A stretch of DNA of 64,000 bases. Origin: Hoyosella altamirensis. GTDB taxonomy: Bacteria > Actinomycetota > Actinomycetes > Mycobacteriales > Mycobacteriaceae. The DNA is taken from NCBI RefSeq assembly GCF_014191505.1, contig NZ_JACHWS010000002.1, positions 1-64,000 of the forward strand, in the 5' to 3' direction. Below are positions 1-9,211 of this stretch, in pieces. Every line of letters begins with the position of its first letter. Within the stretch, counting starts at the first letter, position 1. A program made the position numbers and the translations under genes. The notes below the pieces were generated by a model. The model worked only from the letters and a program-made list of their open reading frames with translations. It ran no database searches and was not told where the DNA came from.

Positions 1-1
1 T

Positions 2-889
2 TCGGACGCGGCGGACAGCGCGGCGAGTATCGGCACCGCAGTCACCGACGCGCAGGACGCCGCGACTTTGGCCGGCCAGCATAAGGACGCAGCGGAAACC
101 GCTCGGACTGGTGCGGAAACCGCGCAAGCAGCTGCGGAGCAAGCAGCGCAGGACGCGCAGGAAGCCGCGAATGTGGGGCCAGCAACGGACACCACAGCGG
201 GTATCGTCCGGCTGCCGGGTAACGCGCCTGGCGTGCTGGGCGGCACCTCCAACAACCCCACCGTGACGGGGTGGGATGACAAAGCGGACGCCGATCACGA
301 TCACAGTGCAGATGACATTTGGGACGCTACCACCGTTGGTATTGATGTGTTGCGGGCATCGAACCAGCAGGCTGCCCGGGATGTGATCGGTGCGGGCACC
401 TCGAACTTGCAGCTTGGGTCGAGTGGTTCGACCGCTGCTCCGGGTGATCACACGCACGGGCCGGGTGAGATCACGGGTGTGACCCCAACGGGTCAATCCC
501 TAATGGAGGCTGCTGATGGTGCGGCGGCTCGGTCGGCGATCGGTGCGGGCACGTCAAGCCTTGAGCTTGGATCCGGCGCGAACAACGCTGCACCTGGTAA
601 TCACACGCACGTCGCCGCGCAAATTGATGACGCGACGACCGTGGGCAAGAACGTTCTTACCGCGGCGGACATGCAAACCGCACGTGATTCGATCGGTCTC
701 AGCAATGTTGACAACACCAGTGATGCGGAAAAACCGGTGTCGACGGCGGTGGCGTACGAGTTCAATCAGGTCGCTAACGCTCTTGCGGACAAGGTGGATT
801 CCGGTGATGTGGATGAGATGCAGCTGGTAGCGAACGAGGCAGCGGCTCTCTCTGCTGGTACTGGTGTGTTCGCGTTCTGGACGGAGTGA
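2..889 (+). CDS. Phage tail fibre / minor tail protein, truncated at the left window edge
   Basis: The frame is open to the first base of the window, so the true start lies outside; 295 residues are visible. The first ~50 residues form an alanine-rich heptad-like stretch (repeated AAE/AQ/DA), as in coiled-coil fibre shafts. Three units of 51 residues follow, each with an AR-x2-IG core, two of them followed by an AAPG[DN]HTH segment. The C-terminal part carries an NVDNTSDAEKPVSTA motif that recurs in siphophage tail fibres. It overlaps the next gene by GTGA, which indicates coupled translation. Fibre function is inferred from repeat architecture and the neighbouring integrase; receptor specificity cannot be read from sequence. 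Confidence 0.75.
   Translation, partial: SDAADSAASIGTAVTDAQDAATLAGQHKDAAETARTGAETAQAAAEQAAQDAQEAANVGPATDTTAGIVRLPGNAPGVLGGTSNNPTVTGWDDKADADHDHSADDIWDATTVGIDVLRASNQQAARDVIGAGTSNLQLGSSGSTAAPGDHTHGPGEITGVTPTGQSLMEAADGAAARSAIGAGTSSLELGSGANNAAPGNHTHVAAQIDDATTVGKNVLTAADMQTARDSIGLSNVDNTSDAEKPVSTAVAYEFNQVANALADKVDSGDVDEMQLVANEAAALSAGTGVFAFWTE
323..706 (+). repeat. Three 153-bp (51-residue) tandem repeats inside the tail-fibre gene
   Basis: The AR dipeptide of the AR-x2-IG core recurs at exact 51-residue spacing (arginine codons near 377, 530 and 683). The first and third units both begin DATTVG, and the first two carry a GAGTS...LxLG block followed by APG[DN]HTH. DNA identity is only moderate, so these are old protein repeats and not a recent duplication. 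Confidence 0.7.
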
Positions 890-1389
890 GCATGGGTATC
901 GCGTTCAACGGGCAGAAACTAGCGGGGGCCGCATTCAACGGCGCAAAGGTCGCGGGCATCGCCCACAACGGGCAAGTGATCTGGACGTCAAGCCAAGCAG
1001 TCGCCATGGGCATGGACCTCGCTACGTATCAAACCCCACCTAGCCAGTCACCCCCAGACTGGACGACACTGACAGACTGGGTGGCATCCGCAGGGTTCCC
1101 TGAAACGGTCATCACGAGTGGCGCACTGATGCTCCCCGCTGGCACCTATGACCTCGACCTGTACCTTCACCTCAACAACCCGGTTGCCAGCACATACAGG
1201 GTGCGACTGATTGATAGTGACGACAACCAGCTGGTCTACAGCGAGAGCGGCTCCCACATCTCGATCATCACGTCCGGGCTCGTGGTTCCGGCTGGTGGCA
1301 TCCGGTTCCAGGTGTCCAACTCGGCGGGTACAACGTCGCGTCGCGGTATCACGACCAACACGTATTGCAGGCTAGTTCCTTCGTCCTGA
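886..1389 (+). CDS. Small phage tail-associated protein
   Basis: A 167-residue protein starting with GTG inside the stop of the fibre gene; an ATG two codons later is the alternative. The N-terminus holds three imperfect FNG/HNG repeats (AFNGQKLAG, AFNGAKVAG, AHNGQVIW), an arrangement seen in small proteins after actinophage fibre genes. The C-terminal ~100 residues look like a beta-rich domain with alternating polar and hydrophobic residues and no cysteine pair or membrane segment. Virion location is inferred from coupling to the fibre gene. The exact role is unknown. Confidence 0.6.
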   Translation: MSMGIAFNGQKLAGAAFNGAKVAGIAHNGQVIWTSSQAVAMGMDLATYQTPPSQSPPDWTTLTDWVASAGFPETVITSGALMLPAGTYDLDLYLHLNNPVASTYRVRLIDSDDNQLVYSESGSHISIITSGLVVPAGGIRFQVSNSAGTTSRRGITTNTYCRLVPSS

Positions 1390-1412
1390 TCGGCATTGAG
1401 AGAAACGACCAA

Positions 1413-1445
1413 CTGCCCCTCACCTTTTTACCGGGTGAGGGGCAG
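1413..1445. terminator. 12-bp hairpin between convergent phage genes
   Basis: CTGCCCCTCACC pairs perfectly with GGTGAGGGGCAG around a 9-nt loop. It lies between the end of the tail gene (+) and the end of the lipoprotein gene (-), so it can serve both strands. No clear U-tract follows on either strand, as is common in high-GC actinobacteria. Confidence 0.7.
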
Positions 1446-1464
1446 CATTCGTCGTCTCAAGGGT

Positions 1465-2463
1465 CTAGTAGCCGCGTGAGTGGCAGATCTGTGGATGCAC
1501 GTAGCCTTCAGCACAGCCCTCGTCGATCTCGTCATCGCTGAGGCCCTCGGGTGAGTAGATGCGCTCCCGGCCCGACGGCTCATGAATCTCGCTGCCAGCC
1601 GTCGTCGGCGTGGATTCCCGATCTCCTGCTGGTATCTCGAACGAGAACGGGTGACCGTCCCGGTTCCCGGGCCACTGGATCAATAGATTGTCACCCGGCT
1701 GAATCTTGTGGTCCTGAAGTAGCACCCAGCCCTTGTGCCGGTCACCGGGCCGAAGTTCGGACGATGTGAACCCCGGGAAATCATCACACGTCGACGAGAT
1801 TGTGATGTCATCGGTGACATACCCATCTGGATCCTGTGCCCGGAACCATCCAGGGTGCCCGAATGACACCGGCACGGATGTTTCCACGACACGCACATCA
1901 AATTCCACCGCGATGTACGGACCCGGCTCTCGAACCTCCTCATATGTGGGCGGACCGTAGTACTCACACAGCGGAGCCGTATCAACATCAGTGATGGTGA
2001 TCGTCGCACTGCCCAGCCCACGGTGGTTAGACCCACCCATCTCGAACGGATCATTCAACGTGACGTTGACGTCATCAGCGGGCTGAATCTCCGCGTATTC
2101 AGGATCGCCAGCCGCGTCCGCTGTCGTCGGTGATGGCATGTTGGCTGGTTCGCCTTCGGGGCCGTCGGGGCAGCGCCACTGCATCAACACATCCATGATC
2201 TCTTGCGCCTGGCTTTCGCTGATCTCCTCTTCAGCTGCGAACTCGGCCGCTGTCGGTTCGGGCACGTCGAACTCTGCAGCCATCGCGAACGCGCCACACA
2301 CCCACCCTGCCAGTTCGTCAGCTTCTTCGGGAGTGATGGGTTCCCCTGAAATTTGTTCGAGCCGGTCTGCGAGTTCCTCGCGTGTCTCAGGTTCGCTGCT
2401 GCCACACGCAGCGAGCAGGAGAGGTAATACGGCTAGGCTCGCGAGAGATTTGAATGCGCGCAA
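1465..2463 (-). CDS. Prophage-encoded lipoprotein with a DUF4352-like domain
   Basis: A 332-residue protein starting with TTG behind a good Shine-Dalgarno (GGAGAGGAA). The N-terminus is a lipoprotein signal peptide with lipobox LLAAC (Cys20), so it is predicted to be exported and lipid-anchored. An acidic segment rich in Glu follows (residues 24-100), then a beta-sandwich-like domain around residues 130-280 (ITITDVDTAP, YIAVEFDVRV, ELRPGDRHKGWVLL) that resembles DUF4352/telokin-like lipoproteins. It is transcribed opposite to the tail genes and lies between them and the integrase, the usual place for a lysogenic cargo gene. A role in superinfection exclusion or host surface change is inference only. 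Confidence 0.65.
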   Translation of the reverse strand: MRAFKSLASLAVLPLLLAACGSSEPETREELADRLEQISGEPITPEEADELAGWVCGAFAMAAEFDVPEPTAAEFAAEEEISESQAQEIMDVLMQWRCPDGPEGEPANMPSPTTADAAGDPEYAEIQPADDVNVTLNDPFEMGGSNHRGLGSATITITDVDTAPLCEYYGPPTYEEVREPGPYIAVEFDVRVVETSVPVSFGHPGWFRAQDPDGYVTDDITISSTCDDFPGFTSSELRPGDRHKGWVLLQDHKIQPGDNLLIQWPGNRDGHPFSFEIPAGDRESTPTTAGSEIHEPSGRERIYSPEGLSDDEIDEGCAEGYVHPQICHSRGY

Positions 2464-2557
2464 CGCTGAAGGTTCCTCTCCGGGGCTTTACGGGACGTGG
2501 ATGTAATCCTTACCTGATCTTGATTAGGCCGGGTAGCCCCAGAACTAGGGGCACAGA

Positions 2558-3502
2558 CTAAGCGGCTGACCCGATCGGTCCGGAACCTTTGTAACGGAAT
2601 GGATCGAGACGACCGATCGCTTCATGCCGAGGCTTATCAGGCACCATCGTGTACAACTGTGTCGATGCGATCGACGAATGCCGCATGAGTTCTTGCACAG
2701 TACGGATATCAGCACCCTCCAGCAGCAGGGTGGTGCCGAACCAGTGGCGAAGCGAGTGCGGTGTGCCTGGCACCCCGGCGCGCTGCATCACCCGACCGAT
2801 CATTTGAGACATGGACTTGCCCAGCATGTGTTCTCCCGGCCTGACACTGTTCGCGGGAAACCACCAACCCCTCGATGGCATCTGATGTGCGATATCCACC
2901 AGCAGCGGATGCATCGCCACAGACTGCTGCTTCCCACGCTTACCCAGCACTCGCATACGCGGCCCGGACAAGTCGACGTCCTCCCCCTTGATCCGCGCAA
3001 TCTCACTCACCCTCAACCCGGCGAGACAAGCGATGAGGATGGCGAACCTAGTGCGCTTATGCATCCGTGTGGTGATCAGCTTCGCCAAATGAATGTCCGA
3101 CACGGGTCGGGGTTCGCGTTCCGGTAGCCGTGGCGTGCCGACTTTCACCATCGGGTCGTCCTCACGGAGGCCTTGCGCTTGCAGCCACTTGAACCAGCGC
3201 CGAAGATAGCTGTGATACGTGCACATGGTGGAGTCAGACCATTCGCTGTGCGAGGCTAGCCAGCGAACGATTTGTATGGGCGTGACCTTCGCGGGGTCGG
3301 TTCCGGTTTCGATACCGAGTTGGGTGATGACCCTGACACGCTCGGTGATGGTGAGTTCTGAGAGTCGTGAGGCATGCTGCCAGACTTGCCAATCGTCAAC
3401 GTGCATGAAGTTTGTCATGTCACAGATCGTGATCGAATCACTCTGCTGTAATTCACGTTTCCGTTGCTGCCGTGACCGCCCAGTGGCCGGAACGTGATTC
3501 AT
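2558..3502 (-). CDS. Tyrosine recombinase / phage integrase
   Basis: A 314-residue site-specific recombinase. A SAM-like core-binding domain spans residues ~30-110. The catalytic domain shows Arg164 (AGLRVSE), a beta-strand lysine near 188-191, His249-x-x-Arg252 (HSLR), His275 (MRHSS) and the nucleophile Tyr284 (TQLYTMV), so the active site is complete. The gene lies 57 bp from a tRNA 3' fragment and reads away from it, the usual int-attP arrangement. It should catalyse insertion into, and with an excisionase removal from, the tRNA-Arg locus. No excisionase is visible in this part of the element. Confidence 0.93.
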   Translation of the reverse strand: MNHVPATGRSRQQRKRELQQSDSITICDMTNFMHVDDWQVWQHASRLSELTITERVRVITQLGIETGTDPAKVTPIQIVRWLASHSEWSDSTMCTYHSYLRRWFKWLQAQGLREDDPMVKVGTPRLPEREPRPVSDIHLAKLITTRMHKRTRFAILIACLAGLRVSEIARIKGEDVDLSGPRMRVLGKRGKQQSVAMHPLLVDIAHQMPSRGWWFPANSVRPGEHMLGKSMSQMIGRVMQRAGVPGTPHSLRHWFGTTLLLEGADIRTVQELMRHSSIASTQLYTMVPDKPRHEAIGRLDPFRYKGSGPIGSAA

Positions 3503-3559
3503 GCTGCCCGAAGCGGAGCAAGATCGTAAAAGGGAGACGGTTTAATGGAAACCATTTCT

Positions 3560-3604
3560 CTTCTAATCCGCAGGTCCTCGGTTCGAGCCCGAGAGGGGGC
3601 ACCA
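3560..3604 (+). other. 3' half of tRNA-Arg(TCT), prophage attachment site (att)
   Basis: The segment contains the anticodon loop end CTTCTAA (anticodon TCT), the 3' side of the anticodon stem, a perfect T-arm (CTCGG-TTCGAGC-CCGAG), the 3' acceptor strand AGGGGGC, discriminator A and encoded CCA. The matching 5' half (GCCCCCT start, D-arm, 5' anticodon stem) is absent: upstream bases cannot pair with TCCGC. This is the footprint of an element integrated in a tRNA 3' half, with the intact tRNA expected at the other prophage end, outside the window. The anticodon assignment depends on loop alignment. Confidence 0.85.
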
Positions 3605-3606
3605 CT

Positions 3607-3639
3607 ATCCCCGCCCAGAACGCTGGGCGGGGATTTTTG
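3607..3639 (+). terminator. Strong intrinsic terminator after the tRNA fragment
   Basis: ATCCCCGCCCAG pairs perfectly with CTGGGCGGGGAT (12 bp) around an AACG loop, followed by TTTT. This is probably the original host terminator of the tRNA gene, so host DNA begins at the tRNA fragment. Confidence 0.9.
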
Positions 3640-3705
3640 TGTCTCAGCGAATTCTGCGCGACTATCGTCGTTAGGGTCCGGGTTGTCTCGACGAAAGGAT
3701 GTGCC

Positions 3706-3750
3706 ATGGCTCTGCTTGAATGCACGTTCGGGGACACACCGATTTCATGA
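3706..3750 (+). CDS. Putative 14-codon upstream ORF coupled to dusB
   Basis: ATG is preceded at good spacing by GAAAGGA, a better ribosome site than any seen for dusB itself. The product would be MALLECTFGDTPIS. Its TGA overlaps the preferred dusB ATG as ATGA, so ribosomes ending here could re-initiate on dusB. A possible -10 (TAGGGT, 3672-3677) lies upstream. There is no protein evidence; it could be a translation-coupling device only. Confidence 0.45.
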   Translation: MALLECTFGDTPIS

Positions 3751-4925
3751 CCACTCAGCTTTCCGATGCTCCATCCGCGCTGGCTCAACAGCTGCGGATC
3801 GGGCCGCTCGAACTTGGCAGTCCGGTGGTACTCGCACCGATGGCTGGTATCACCAACGTTGCGTTCCGCACTCTGTGTCGCGAGATCGAAACCGCGAAAA
3901 TGGGCAGCACCGCCGGACTTTATGTCTGCGAGATGGTGACCGCCCGCGCGCTCGTCGAGCGAAATGCGGCAACCATGCATATGACCACCTTCGGCCCGAC
4001 GGAAACCCCGCGTTCGCTGCAGCTCTACACCGTCGACCCTAAGTACACCTACGAAGCCGCGCGGATGATCGCCGACGAGAACCTCGCCGATCACATCGAC
4101 ATGAACTTCGGATGCCCAGTGCCGAAAGTTACCCGCAAAGGCGGCGGCGCAGCGCTCCCGTACAAGCGGAATCTGTTCGGCCAGATTGTCGCCGCAGCCG
4201 TCCGCGCTACGTCTGGGACTGAGATTCCAGTGACCGTGAAGTTCCGGATAGGAATAGACGAAGACCACCACACCCACCTCGATGCGGGGCATATCGCGGC
4301 AGGGGAAGGCGCTGCTGCTGTCGCCCTGCATGCCCGGACGGCTGCCCAGCGGTACTCGGGGACTGCGGACTGGGGTGAGATCGCGCGGCTGAAAGATCAC
4401 GTCACTGACGTTCCCGTTCTCGGCAACGGCGATATTTTCAGCGCTGCAGACGCAGTTCGCATGATGGCGGAGACGCAGTGCGACGGCGTGGTAGTTGGAC
4501 GGGGGTGCCTGGGACGTCCATGGCTATTCGCTGAATTGAGCGCAGCGCTCAACGATCAGCCGTTGCCTGATCCGCCCAATTTGGGTGAAGTGGCGAAAAT
4601 CATGCATCGGCACGCTCAGCTTCTCGTTGATCACCACGGCGAATTCAAGGGACTCCGCGAAATCCGTAAGCACATCGCGTGGTACTTGAGGGGCTTTCCC
4701 GCGGGTTCAGACTTGCGCTCCGCGCTTGCTCTTGTGACCACGCTCGAAGAGCTGAAATCGCTGCTCATACAGCTCGATGCGACCGCGCCGTTCCCCGCCG
4801 CGGCAGAAGGACCACGGGGCAGGCAGGGGTCTCCAGCACGCGTGGTTCTGCCGCACGGCTGGCTCGATGACCCATTTGATTGCACGGTGCCCGACGGTGC
4901 AGATGCGATGCACTCGGGCGGCTAA
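3747..4925 (+). CDS. dusB: tRNA-dihydrouridine synthase
   Basis: A 392-residue FMN-dependent enzyme that reduces uridines in the tRNA D-loop using NADPH. Visible features are APMAGITN (~30-37, flavin-binding entry), catalytic Cys123 in MNFGCPVPKV, KGGGAAL, the VKFRIGID segment, and VLGNGDI and GRGCLGRPW near the phosphate-binding end of the TIM barrel. I prefer ATG 3747 because it overlaps the stop of the small upstream ORF and gives the usual N-terminus; an in-frame ATG at 3720 would add nine residues. It is a homologue of mycobacterial Rv0823c and, with the following LCP gene, keeps the mycobacterial order. Confidence 0.93.
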   Translation: MTTQLSDAPSALAQQLRIGPLELGSPVVLAPMAGITNVAFRTLCREIETAKMGSTAGLYVCEMVTARALVERNAATMHMTTFGPTETPRSLQLYTVDPKYTYEAARMIADENLADHIDMNFGCPVPKVTRKGGGAALPYKRNLFGQIVAAAVRATSGTEIPVTVKFRIGIDEDHHTHLDAGHIAAGEGAAAVALHARTAAQRYSGTADWGEIARLKDHVTDVPVLGNGDIFSAADAVRMMAETQCDGVVVGRGCLGRPWLFAELSAALNDQPLPDPPNLGEVAKIMHRHAQLLVDHHGEFKGLREIRKHIAWYLRGFPAGSDLRSALALVTTLEELKSLLIQLDATAPFPAAAEGPRGRQGSPARVVLPHGWLDDPFDCTVPDGADAMHSGG

Positions 4926-4973
4926 CCGATTCACATAACAACAATTACGCCTCAATAGCACCAAAGCGGACGC

Positions 4974-4995
4974 GCTAGGAGACCCGTGTCCTAGC
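4974..4995. other. 7-bp inverted repeat in the dusB-LCP gap
   Basis: GCTAGGA and TCCTAGC are perfectly complementary around 8 bases. With no T-run it may be a weak terminator for dusB or an operator for the LCP gene; sequence alone does not decide. The rest of the gap shows no other feature. Confidence 0.35.
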
Positions 4996-5113
4996 CTCGA
5001 ATTCGGGTGTCTGCCGAAGTTCATGTTTAGTCTGGTTAACGGAAAACCATGTAAGGCCGTGCGGCGCCTGCCGCGGCGTGCCATTGCGACAGTCACAACC
5101 CGAGGATGAACGA

Positions 5114-6751
5114 GTGAGCGAACGCGACGACCACGGTCCCGCCGGTCCCACCGGCCCGGAGCCGCGATCACGCGCCGTCCCCCAGTTCGTGGGGGTAGCG
5201 GAAAGCCCGGCGCCCGTCCGCCACCGGCATCCGAAAACACTAATCGTTGCGCGCATCCTCATCACGTTCGTATCTCTGGCTGCCCTCGTCCTTACCGGCA
5301 CCGTCTGGGGCTACGTCCGCAGCACTGACGCGTCCCTCAACATCGTCGATGCGCTGGACCGTAACTCCGGTGATGTCCGCAGCCCGGACGACCAATTCGG
5401 CGACGAGACCTTCCTTGTGGTGGGAGTGGATAACCGGGCTGGTCAGAACGCTCAGATCGGCGGGACGGGGTGGCAGCACGAAGGCTCACGGTCCGACACG
5501 ATCATGCTGGTGAACATCCCGGAGGACCGGCACCGTGTCGTCATCGCGTCATTCCCGCGTGACCTCAACATCACCCGGCCAGCCTGCGACAGGTGGGACA
5601 ACGACACCGCGACCTACACCGACGAACGAGTCGAATCGGAAGACAACGTCAAACTGAACAGCGCCTACTACGAGGGCGGGCCCAAGTGCTTGATCCGGAC
5701 GATCCAGAAGATCACAGGCATGAATATCACGCGCTTCGTCGGCATCGACTTCGCTGGGTTCGAGTCCATGGTGGACACCCTTGGCGGTGTTGAAGTGTGC
5801 ACCACCGAGCCCATGTGGGATGACGAACTCGGCTGGATCCTTCCTGAGGCCGGCCCTCAGACCGTCAACGGCAGCACAGCACTGGATTATGTGCGAGCCC
5901 GGCGTGTACCCACCGAGGGCACGAATGACTACGGCCGGATCAAACGCCAGCAGCTGCTGCTGTCGTCCGTACTCCGAGAAGCCCTGTCAAACAAGGTGCT
6001 CTTCGAGCCCGGCAGGCTGGGCGGTTTTATCGATGCGTTTACCCAGCACACGTTCGTCGAGAATGTCGACACCCAATCGCTGCTGACTCTGGCGCGCTCC
6101 ATGCAGGGCGTGGATGCCGGTCAGGTGACGTTCGTGACGATCCCCACCGCCGGGCCGAACGAGTTCATGAATGAGGTGCCGCGCGAAGATGACATCGACG
6201 CCATCTTCGATGCGATCATTTACGACTGGCCGCTGCCCGGCGAATCCGCCCCCGAACCCGATGACGAGGCAGACGACGACCTTAGTGATCAAGCGGTCCG
6301 CCCCGCCCAGAATGGAGACGGTGGCGACCGAGTAGCCAGCGAGTCCGAGGCGGTCTCCCCCGCACTCGTGACCATCCGCGTGGCCAACGGCGCAACGACC
6401 TTCGGTCTTGCCAGCAACACCGCGAGCGTCCTCGCTGGTTACGGCTTTCAGATCTACAGCGTGGGCGACCACTCGCGGGTCGTCGATCAGACTGTGATTC
6501 GGTACTCCCGCGGCAACGAGGCCGAAGCGGCCACGCTGGCGTCAGCGTTCCCCGGAGCGTTACTACAGCGCGTCACCGGTCTTGGCAACATTGTCGAACT
6601 CGTCCTGGGCACCGACTACGACGCCAATGTCACCGCACCAGCCACGCCGGGAACGCCGCTGCCGATCTCGAGTTCTGGCAGCGTTCAGCCGCAACGTGAT
6701 TTGCCCGAGGATCTCTCGGTGACGAACGCCGGAGACACGTCGTGCGCTTAG
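5114..6751 (+). CDS. LytR-CpsA-Psr (LCP) cell-wall ligase
   Basis: A 545-residue single-pass membrane protein. LCP enzymes transfer polyprenyl-linked glycans to peptidoglycan; in mycolata this includes attachment of arabinogalactan. A proline-rich cytoplasmic tail (1-40) is followed by a membrane helix (~43-67) and the LCP domain with VVGVDNR (Asp106), GSRSD (Arg126) and FPRD (Arg149), residues typical of pyrophosphate-lipid binding. A LytR_C domain ([15 protein letters not shown]..., about 415-505) follows. GTG 5114 is chosen because GAGGA lies just upstream; GTG 5078 lacks a site. It corresponds in position to Rv0822c. Confidence 0.88.
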   Translation: MSERDDHGPAGPTGPEPRSRAVPQFVGVAESPAPVRHRHPKTLIVARILITFVSLAALVLTGTVWGYVRSTDASLNIVDALDRNSGDVRSPDDQFGDETFLVVGVDNRAGQNAQIGGTGWQHEGSRSDTIMLVNIPEDRHRVVIASFPRDLNITRPACDRWDNDTATYTDERVESEDNVKLNSAYYEGGPKCLIRTIQKITGMNITRFVGIDFAGFESMVDTLGGVEVCTTEPMWDDELGWILPEAGPQTVNGSTALDYVRARRVPTEGTNDYGRIKRQQLLLSSVLREALSNKVLFEPGRLGGFIDAFTQHTFVENVDTQSLLTLARSMQGVDAGQVTFVTIPTAGPNEFMNEVPREDDIDAIFDAIIYDWPLPGESAPEPDDEADDDLSDQAVRPAQNGDGGDRVASESEAVSPALVTIRVANGATTFGLASNTASVLAGYGFQIYSVGDHSRVVDQTVIRYSRGNEAEAATLASAFPGALLQRVTGLGNIVELVLGTDYDANVTAPATPGTPLPISSSGSVQPQRDLPEDLSVTNAGDTSCA

Positions 6752-6810
6752 TATTCGCGGTATTCACGTGTCGTTCAGCGGCAGATCGTGCCCCTGGGCG
6801 TTTTACGCCG

Positions 6811-6824
6811 TAACCTTAGAGGTT
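6811..6824 (+). promoter_or_regulatory. Probable leaderless promoter (-10) of phoU
   Basis: TAACCT lies 8 nt before ATG 6825. TAACC and GGTTA also form an inverted repeat around TTAGA. No usable Shine-Dalgarno is present, because GAGG is only two bases from ATG, so transcription probably starts at or near the start codon. Confidence 0.45.
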
Positions 6825-7481
6825 ATGCGGGCTGCTTACACAGAAAAGATCGCGGATCTCGCGACATCCCTGGCCACCATGTGCCGGATGGCCGAAGAAG
6901 CGATGGGGCAGGCTACCCAGGCGCTGCTGCAGGCTGATCTGCCAATCGCCGAGAAAGTCATATCTGATCACGACGAACTCGACACGCTCCGCGCGTCGTG
7001 CGAGGAAAAGGCATTCGCGCTTCTCGCGTTGCAGGCACCGGTGGCGGGTGACCTGCGATCTGTGGTTGCGGGGATCCAGGCCGTCAACGACCTCGACCGT
7101 ATGGGACGCCTCGCGCTGCACGTCGCGAAGATCACTCGTCGGCGCCACCCGAAACAGGCTCTGCCGGAGGAAGTGAAAGCGTACTTCGCCGAGATGGGCC
7201 GAGTGGCTGTGCACCTCGGCAAGGGGGCTGCGGAAGTCCTCGAGACCCATGATGCGGCGATGGCGCAGGATCTGCTCGACGAGGACGATGCGATGGACGA
7301 TCTCCACAAGCACCTGTTCAACGTGCTGATGGACAGGGAGTGGAAGCACGGCGTCGCGGCAGCAGTGGATGTGACGCTGCTCGGCCGCTACTACGAACGG
7401 TTCGCCGACCATGCCGTCGAGGTTGCGCGCAAAGTGATCTACCTCGTCACTGGGCGCTTCCCCGAAGACGTCGTCGCGTAG
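6825..7481 (+). CDS. phoU: PhoU-type phosphate signalling regulator
   Basis: A 218-residue all-alpha protein with two PhoU repeats (about 10-100 and 115-205) carrying the acidic helix patterns that bind metal clusters ([16 protein letters not shown]). PhoU links the Pst transporter to the PhoR sensor and represses the Pho regulon when phosphate is plentiful. ATG 6825 is chosen because [12 protein letters not shown] aligns with the mycobacterial PhoY2 N-terminus; a GTG at 6768 would add 19 unconserved residues. It is convergent with pstB, 27 bp apart, unlike enterobacteria where phoU ends the pst operon. Confidence 0.9.
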   Translation: MRAAYTEKIADLATSLATMCRMAEEAMGQATQALLQADLPIAEKVISDHDELDTLRASCEEKAFALLALQAPVAGDLRSVVAGIQAVNDLDRMGRLALHVAKITRRRHPKQALPEEVKAYFAEMGRVAVHLGKGAAEVLETHDAAMAQDLLDEDDAMDDLHKHLFNVLMDREWKHGVAAAVDVTLLGRYYERFADHAVEVARKVIYLVTGRFPEDVVA

Positions 7482-7508
7482 TCACCTGCGCGGCCTTAGG
7501 GTGACTGA

Positions 7509-8285
7509 CTAGCCGAAGCGGCCGGAGATGTAGTCTTCGGTCGCTTTCTTCGTTGGGTTCGAGAAGATCTTGGTCGTGTCGTCAATCTCGATGAGCTGAC
7601 CAGGACGCCCCTGCGTTTCGAGGTTGAAGAACGCAGTGCGATCACTGACGCGCGCTGCCTGCTGCATGTTATGCGTCACGATAATGATCGTGAAGTCCTT
7701 CTTCAGCTCAGTGATGAGGTCTTCAATCGCGAGCGTCGAGATCGGGTCGAGCGCGGAGCACGGCTCATCCATTAACAGAACTTCCGGCTCAACGGCGGTA
7801 GCACGGGCGATGCACAGACGCTGCTGCTGCCCGCCCGAGAGGCTGCCACCTGGCTTGTCGAGCCGGTTTTTCACCTCGTCCCAAAGGTTGGCGCCGCGCA
7901 GTGCCTTCTCCGCGATCTCGTCGAGCTTCTTCCGGTTACGTTCACCCTGCAGTTTCAGGCCCGCAATGACGTTGTCCCTGATAGACATTGTCGGAAACGG
8001 GTTCGGCCGCTGGAAGACCATACCGATCGTGCGACGCACACCGACCGGGTCAATGCTGCTGTCGTAGATGTCCTGACCGTCAAGAAGTACAGCGCCATCA
8101 ACCCGGGCACCAGGTGTCACTTCGTGCATCCGGTTCAGGGACCGCAATACCGTCGACTTGCCACAGCCGGACGGCCCGATGAAGGCGGTGACGCTCTTGG
8201 GTGCAACCGACAGCGTCACGTCGGAGACGGCATGGAACTTGCCGTAATAGATGTTCAGATCTTTGAGGTCTACACGCTTTGCCAT
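7509..8285 (-). CDS. pstB: Phosphate ABC transporter, ATP-binding protein
   Basis: A 258-residue ABC ATPase that energises phosphate uptake. Walker [10 protein letters not shown] (37-45), signature LSGGQQQR (149-156), Walker B VLLMDEP (169-175) and the switch His205 are all intact. The length is standard for PstB. It is the last gene of pstSCAB, 11 bp after pstA. In M. tuberculosis the syntenic gene is the lone ATPase phoT, whereas here the permeases and binding protein are adjacent. Confidence 0.96.
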   Translation of the reverse strand: MAKRVDLKDLNIYYGKFHAVSDVTLSVAPKSVTAFIGPSGCGKSTVLRSLNRMHEVTPGARVDGAVLLDGQDIYDSSIDPVGVRRTIGMVFQRPNPFPTMSIRDNVIAGLKLQGERNRKKLDEIAEKALRGANLWDEVKNRLDKPGGSLSGGQQQRLCIARATAVEPEVLLMDEPCSALDPISTLAIEDLITELKKDFTIIIVTHNMQQAARVSDRTAFFNLETQGRPGQLIEIDDTTKIFSNPTKKATEDYISGRFG

Positions 8286-8296
8286 GATGAGCTCCG

Positions 8297-9211
8297 TTAC
8301 TTCTTCTTCGCGCCGGTGTAGCGGCTGATCAGGTTCGCGACAATGTTGAGCAGCGCGATGATGAGGACGAGGGTGAGGGCTGCGCCCCAGAGGCGGTCCC
8401 GGCCCGGGCCGGAGGGGTTATTCAGTTCGGCGATCATCATGCCGGGCAGCGAGCCCATCTCGCCCTCAAGCATGTTGTAGTTGATGTAGGTCGCGTAACC
8501 CACCAGGATCAGCAGTGGCGCGGCCTCACCGATGACGCGGGCCACGGCAAGCATCAAGCCCGTGATGATGCCTGGCAGTGCAGTGGGGATGACGATACGG
8601 ACGATCGTCTTCCATTTCGGGACACCCAGGGCGTATGCCGCTTCGCGGAGGTCCATCGGCACAATCCGCAACATCTCTTCACCCGACCGCACCACAATTG
8701 GGAGCATCAGGAGTAACAGTGCGAGCGCCACCGCGAAACCTGACTTGCTGAATCCGAAAGTCGTGATCCAGAGGGCGTAGATGAAGAGCGCGGCGACGAT
8801 CGATGGCACACCGCTGAGGATGTCCACCATGAAAGTCGTGACCCTGCCAAGCCGTGAGCCGTCCGCGTACTCGACCAGGTAGATCGACACCATCAATCCG
8901 ATGGGAATGGCGAACAAAGCGGCGACAGCACCCTGCATGAGAGTGCCAACCATCGCGTGATACGCCCCGCCGCCCTCAAAGAACGGCAGCACACCACGCA
9001 TCGAGCGCGTGAACCAGTCGTCCGACGTCAGAGCTGTCAGGCCGCGTGAGAAGACCGTGTACAGCACCCAGATGAGCGGAACCATCGCGACGATGAACGA
9101 ACCGAACACCAGCACCGTGGCAAGATTGTTCACCGTTTTGCGCCGCGTACTGAGGCTCGGGAAAACTTGTGGCGGTTTGACCGGGCGGTCCAGTGCTGTC
9201 GTCATGATCAA
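8297..9211 (-). CDS. pstA: Phosphate ABC transporter permease PstA
   Basis: A 304-residue integral membrane protein with six predicted helices and the EAA loop ([22 protein letters not shown]) that contacts PstB. With PstC it forms the channel for inorganic phosphate. Translation starts inside the pstC stop (ATGA overlap), so the two subunits are made in step. Confidence 0.95.
   Translation of the reverse strand: MIMTTALDRPVKPPQVFPSLSTRRKTVNNLATVLVFGSFIVAMVPLIWVLYTVFSRGLTALTSDDWFTRSMRGVLPFFEGGGAYHAMVGTLMQGAVAALFAIPIGLMVSIYLVEYADGSRLGRVTTFMVDILSGVPSIVAALFIYALWITTFGFSKSGFAVALALLLLMLPIVVRSGEEMLRIVPMDLREAAYALGVPKWKTIVRIVIPTALPGIITGLMLAVARVIGEAAPLLILVGYATYINYNMLEGEMGSLPGMMIAELNNPSGPGRDRLWGAALTLVLIIALLNIVANLISRYTGAKKK

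Noticed and set aside
323-706. Could the regular repeats at the left edge be a CRISPR array?
   Set aside because: The period is 153 bp, in frame, and encodes related protein repeats without constant short repeats and variable spacers.
3480-3604. Complete tRNA gene at the att site.
   Set aside because: No 5' acceptor strand, D-arm or 5' anticodon stem that pairs with the 3' half can be found upstream.
3453-4400. Long minus-strand frame (315 codons) across the att site and dusB.
   Set aside because: It runs through the tRNA fragment and antisense to dusB, with shadow-like composition and no recognisable motif.
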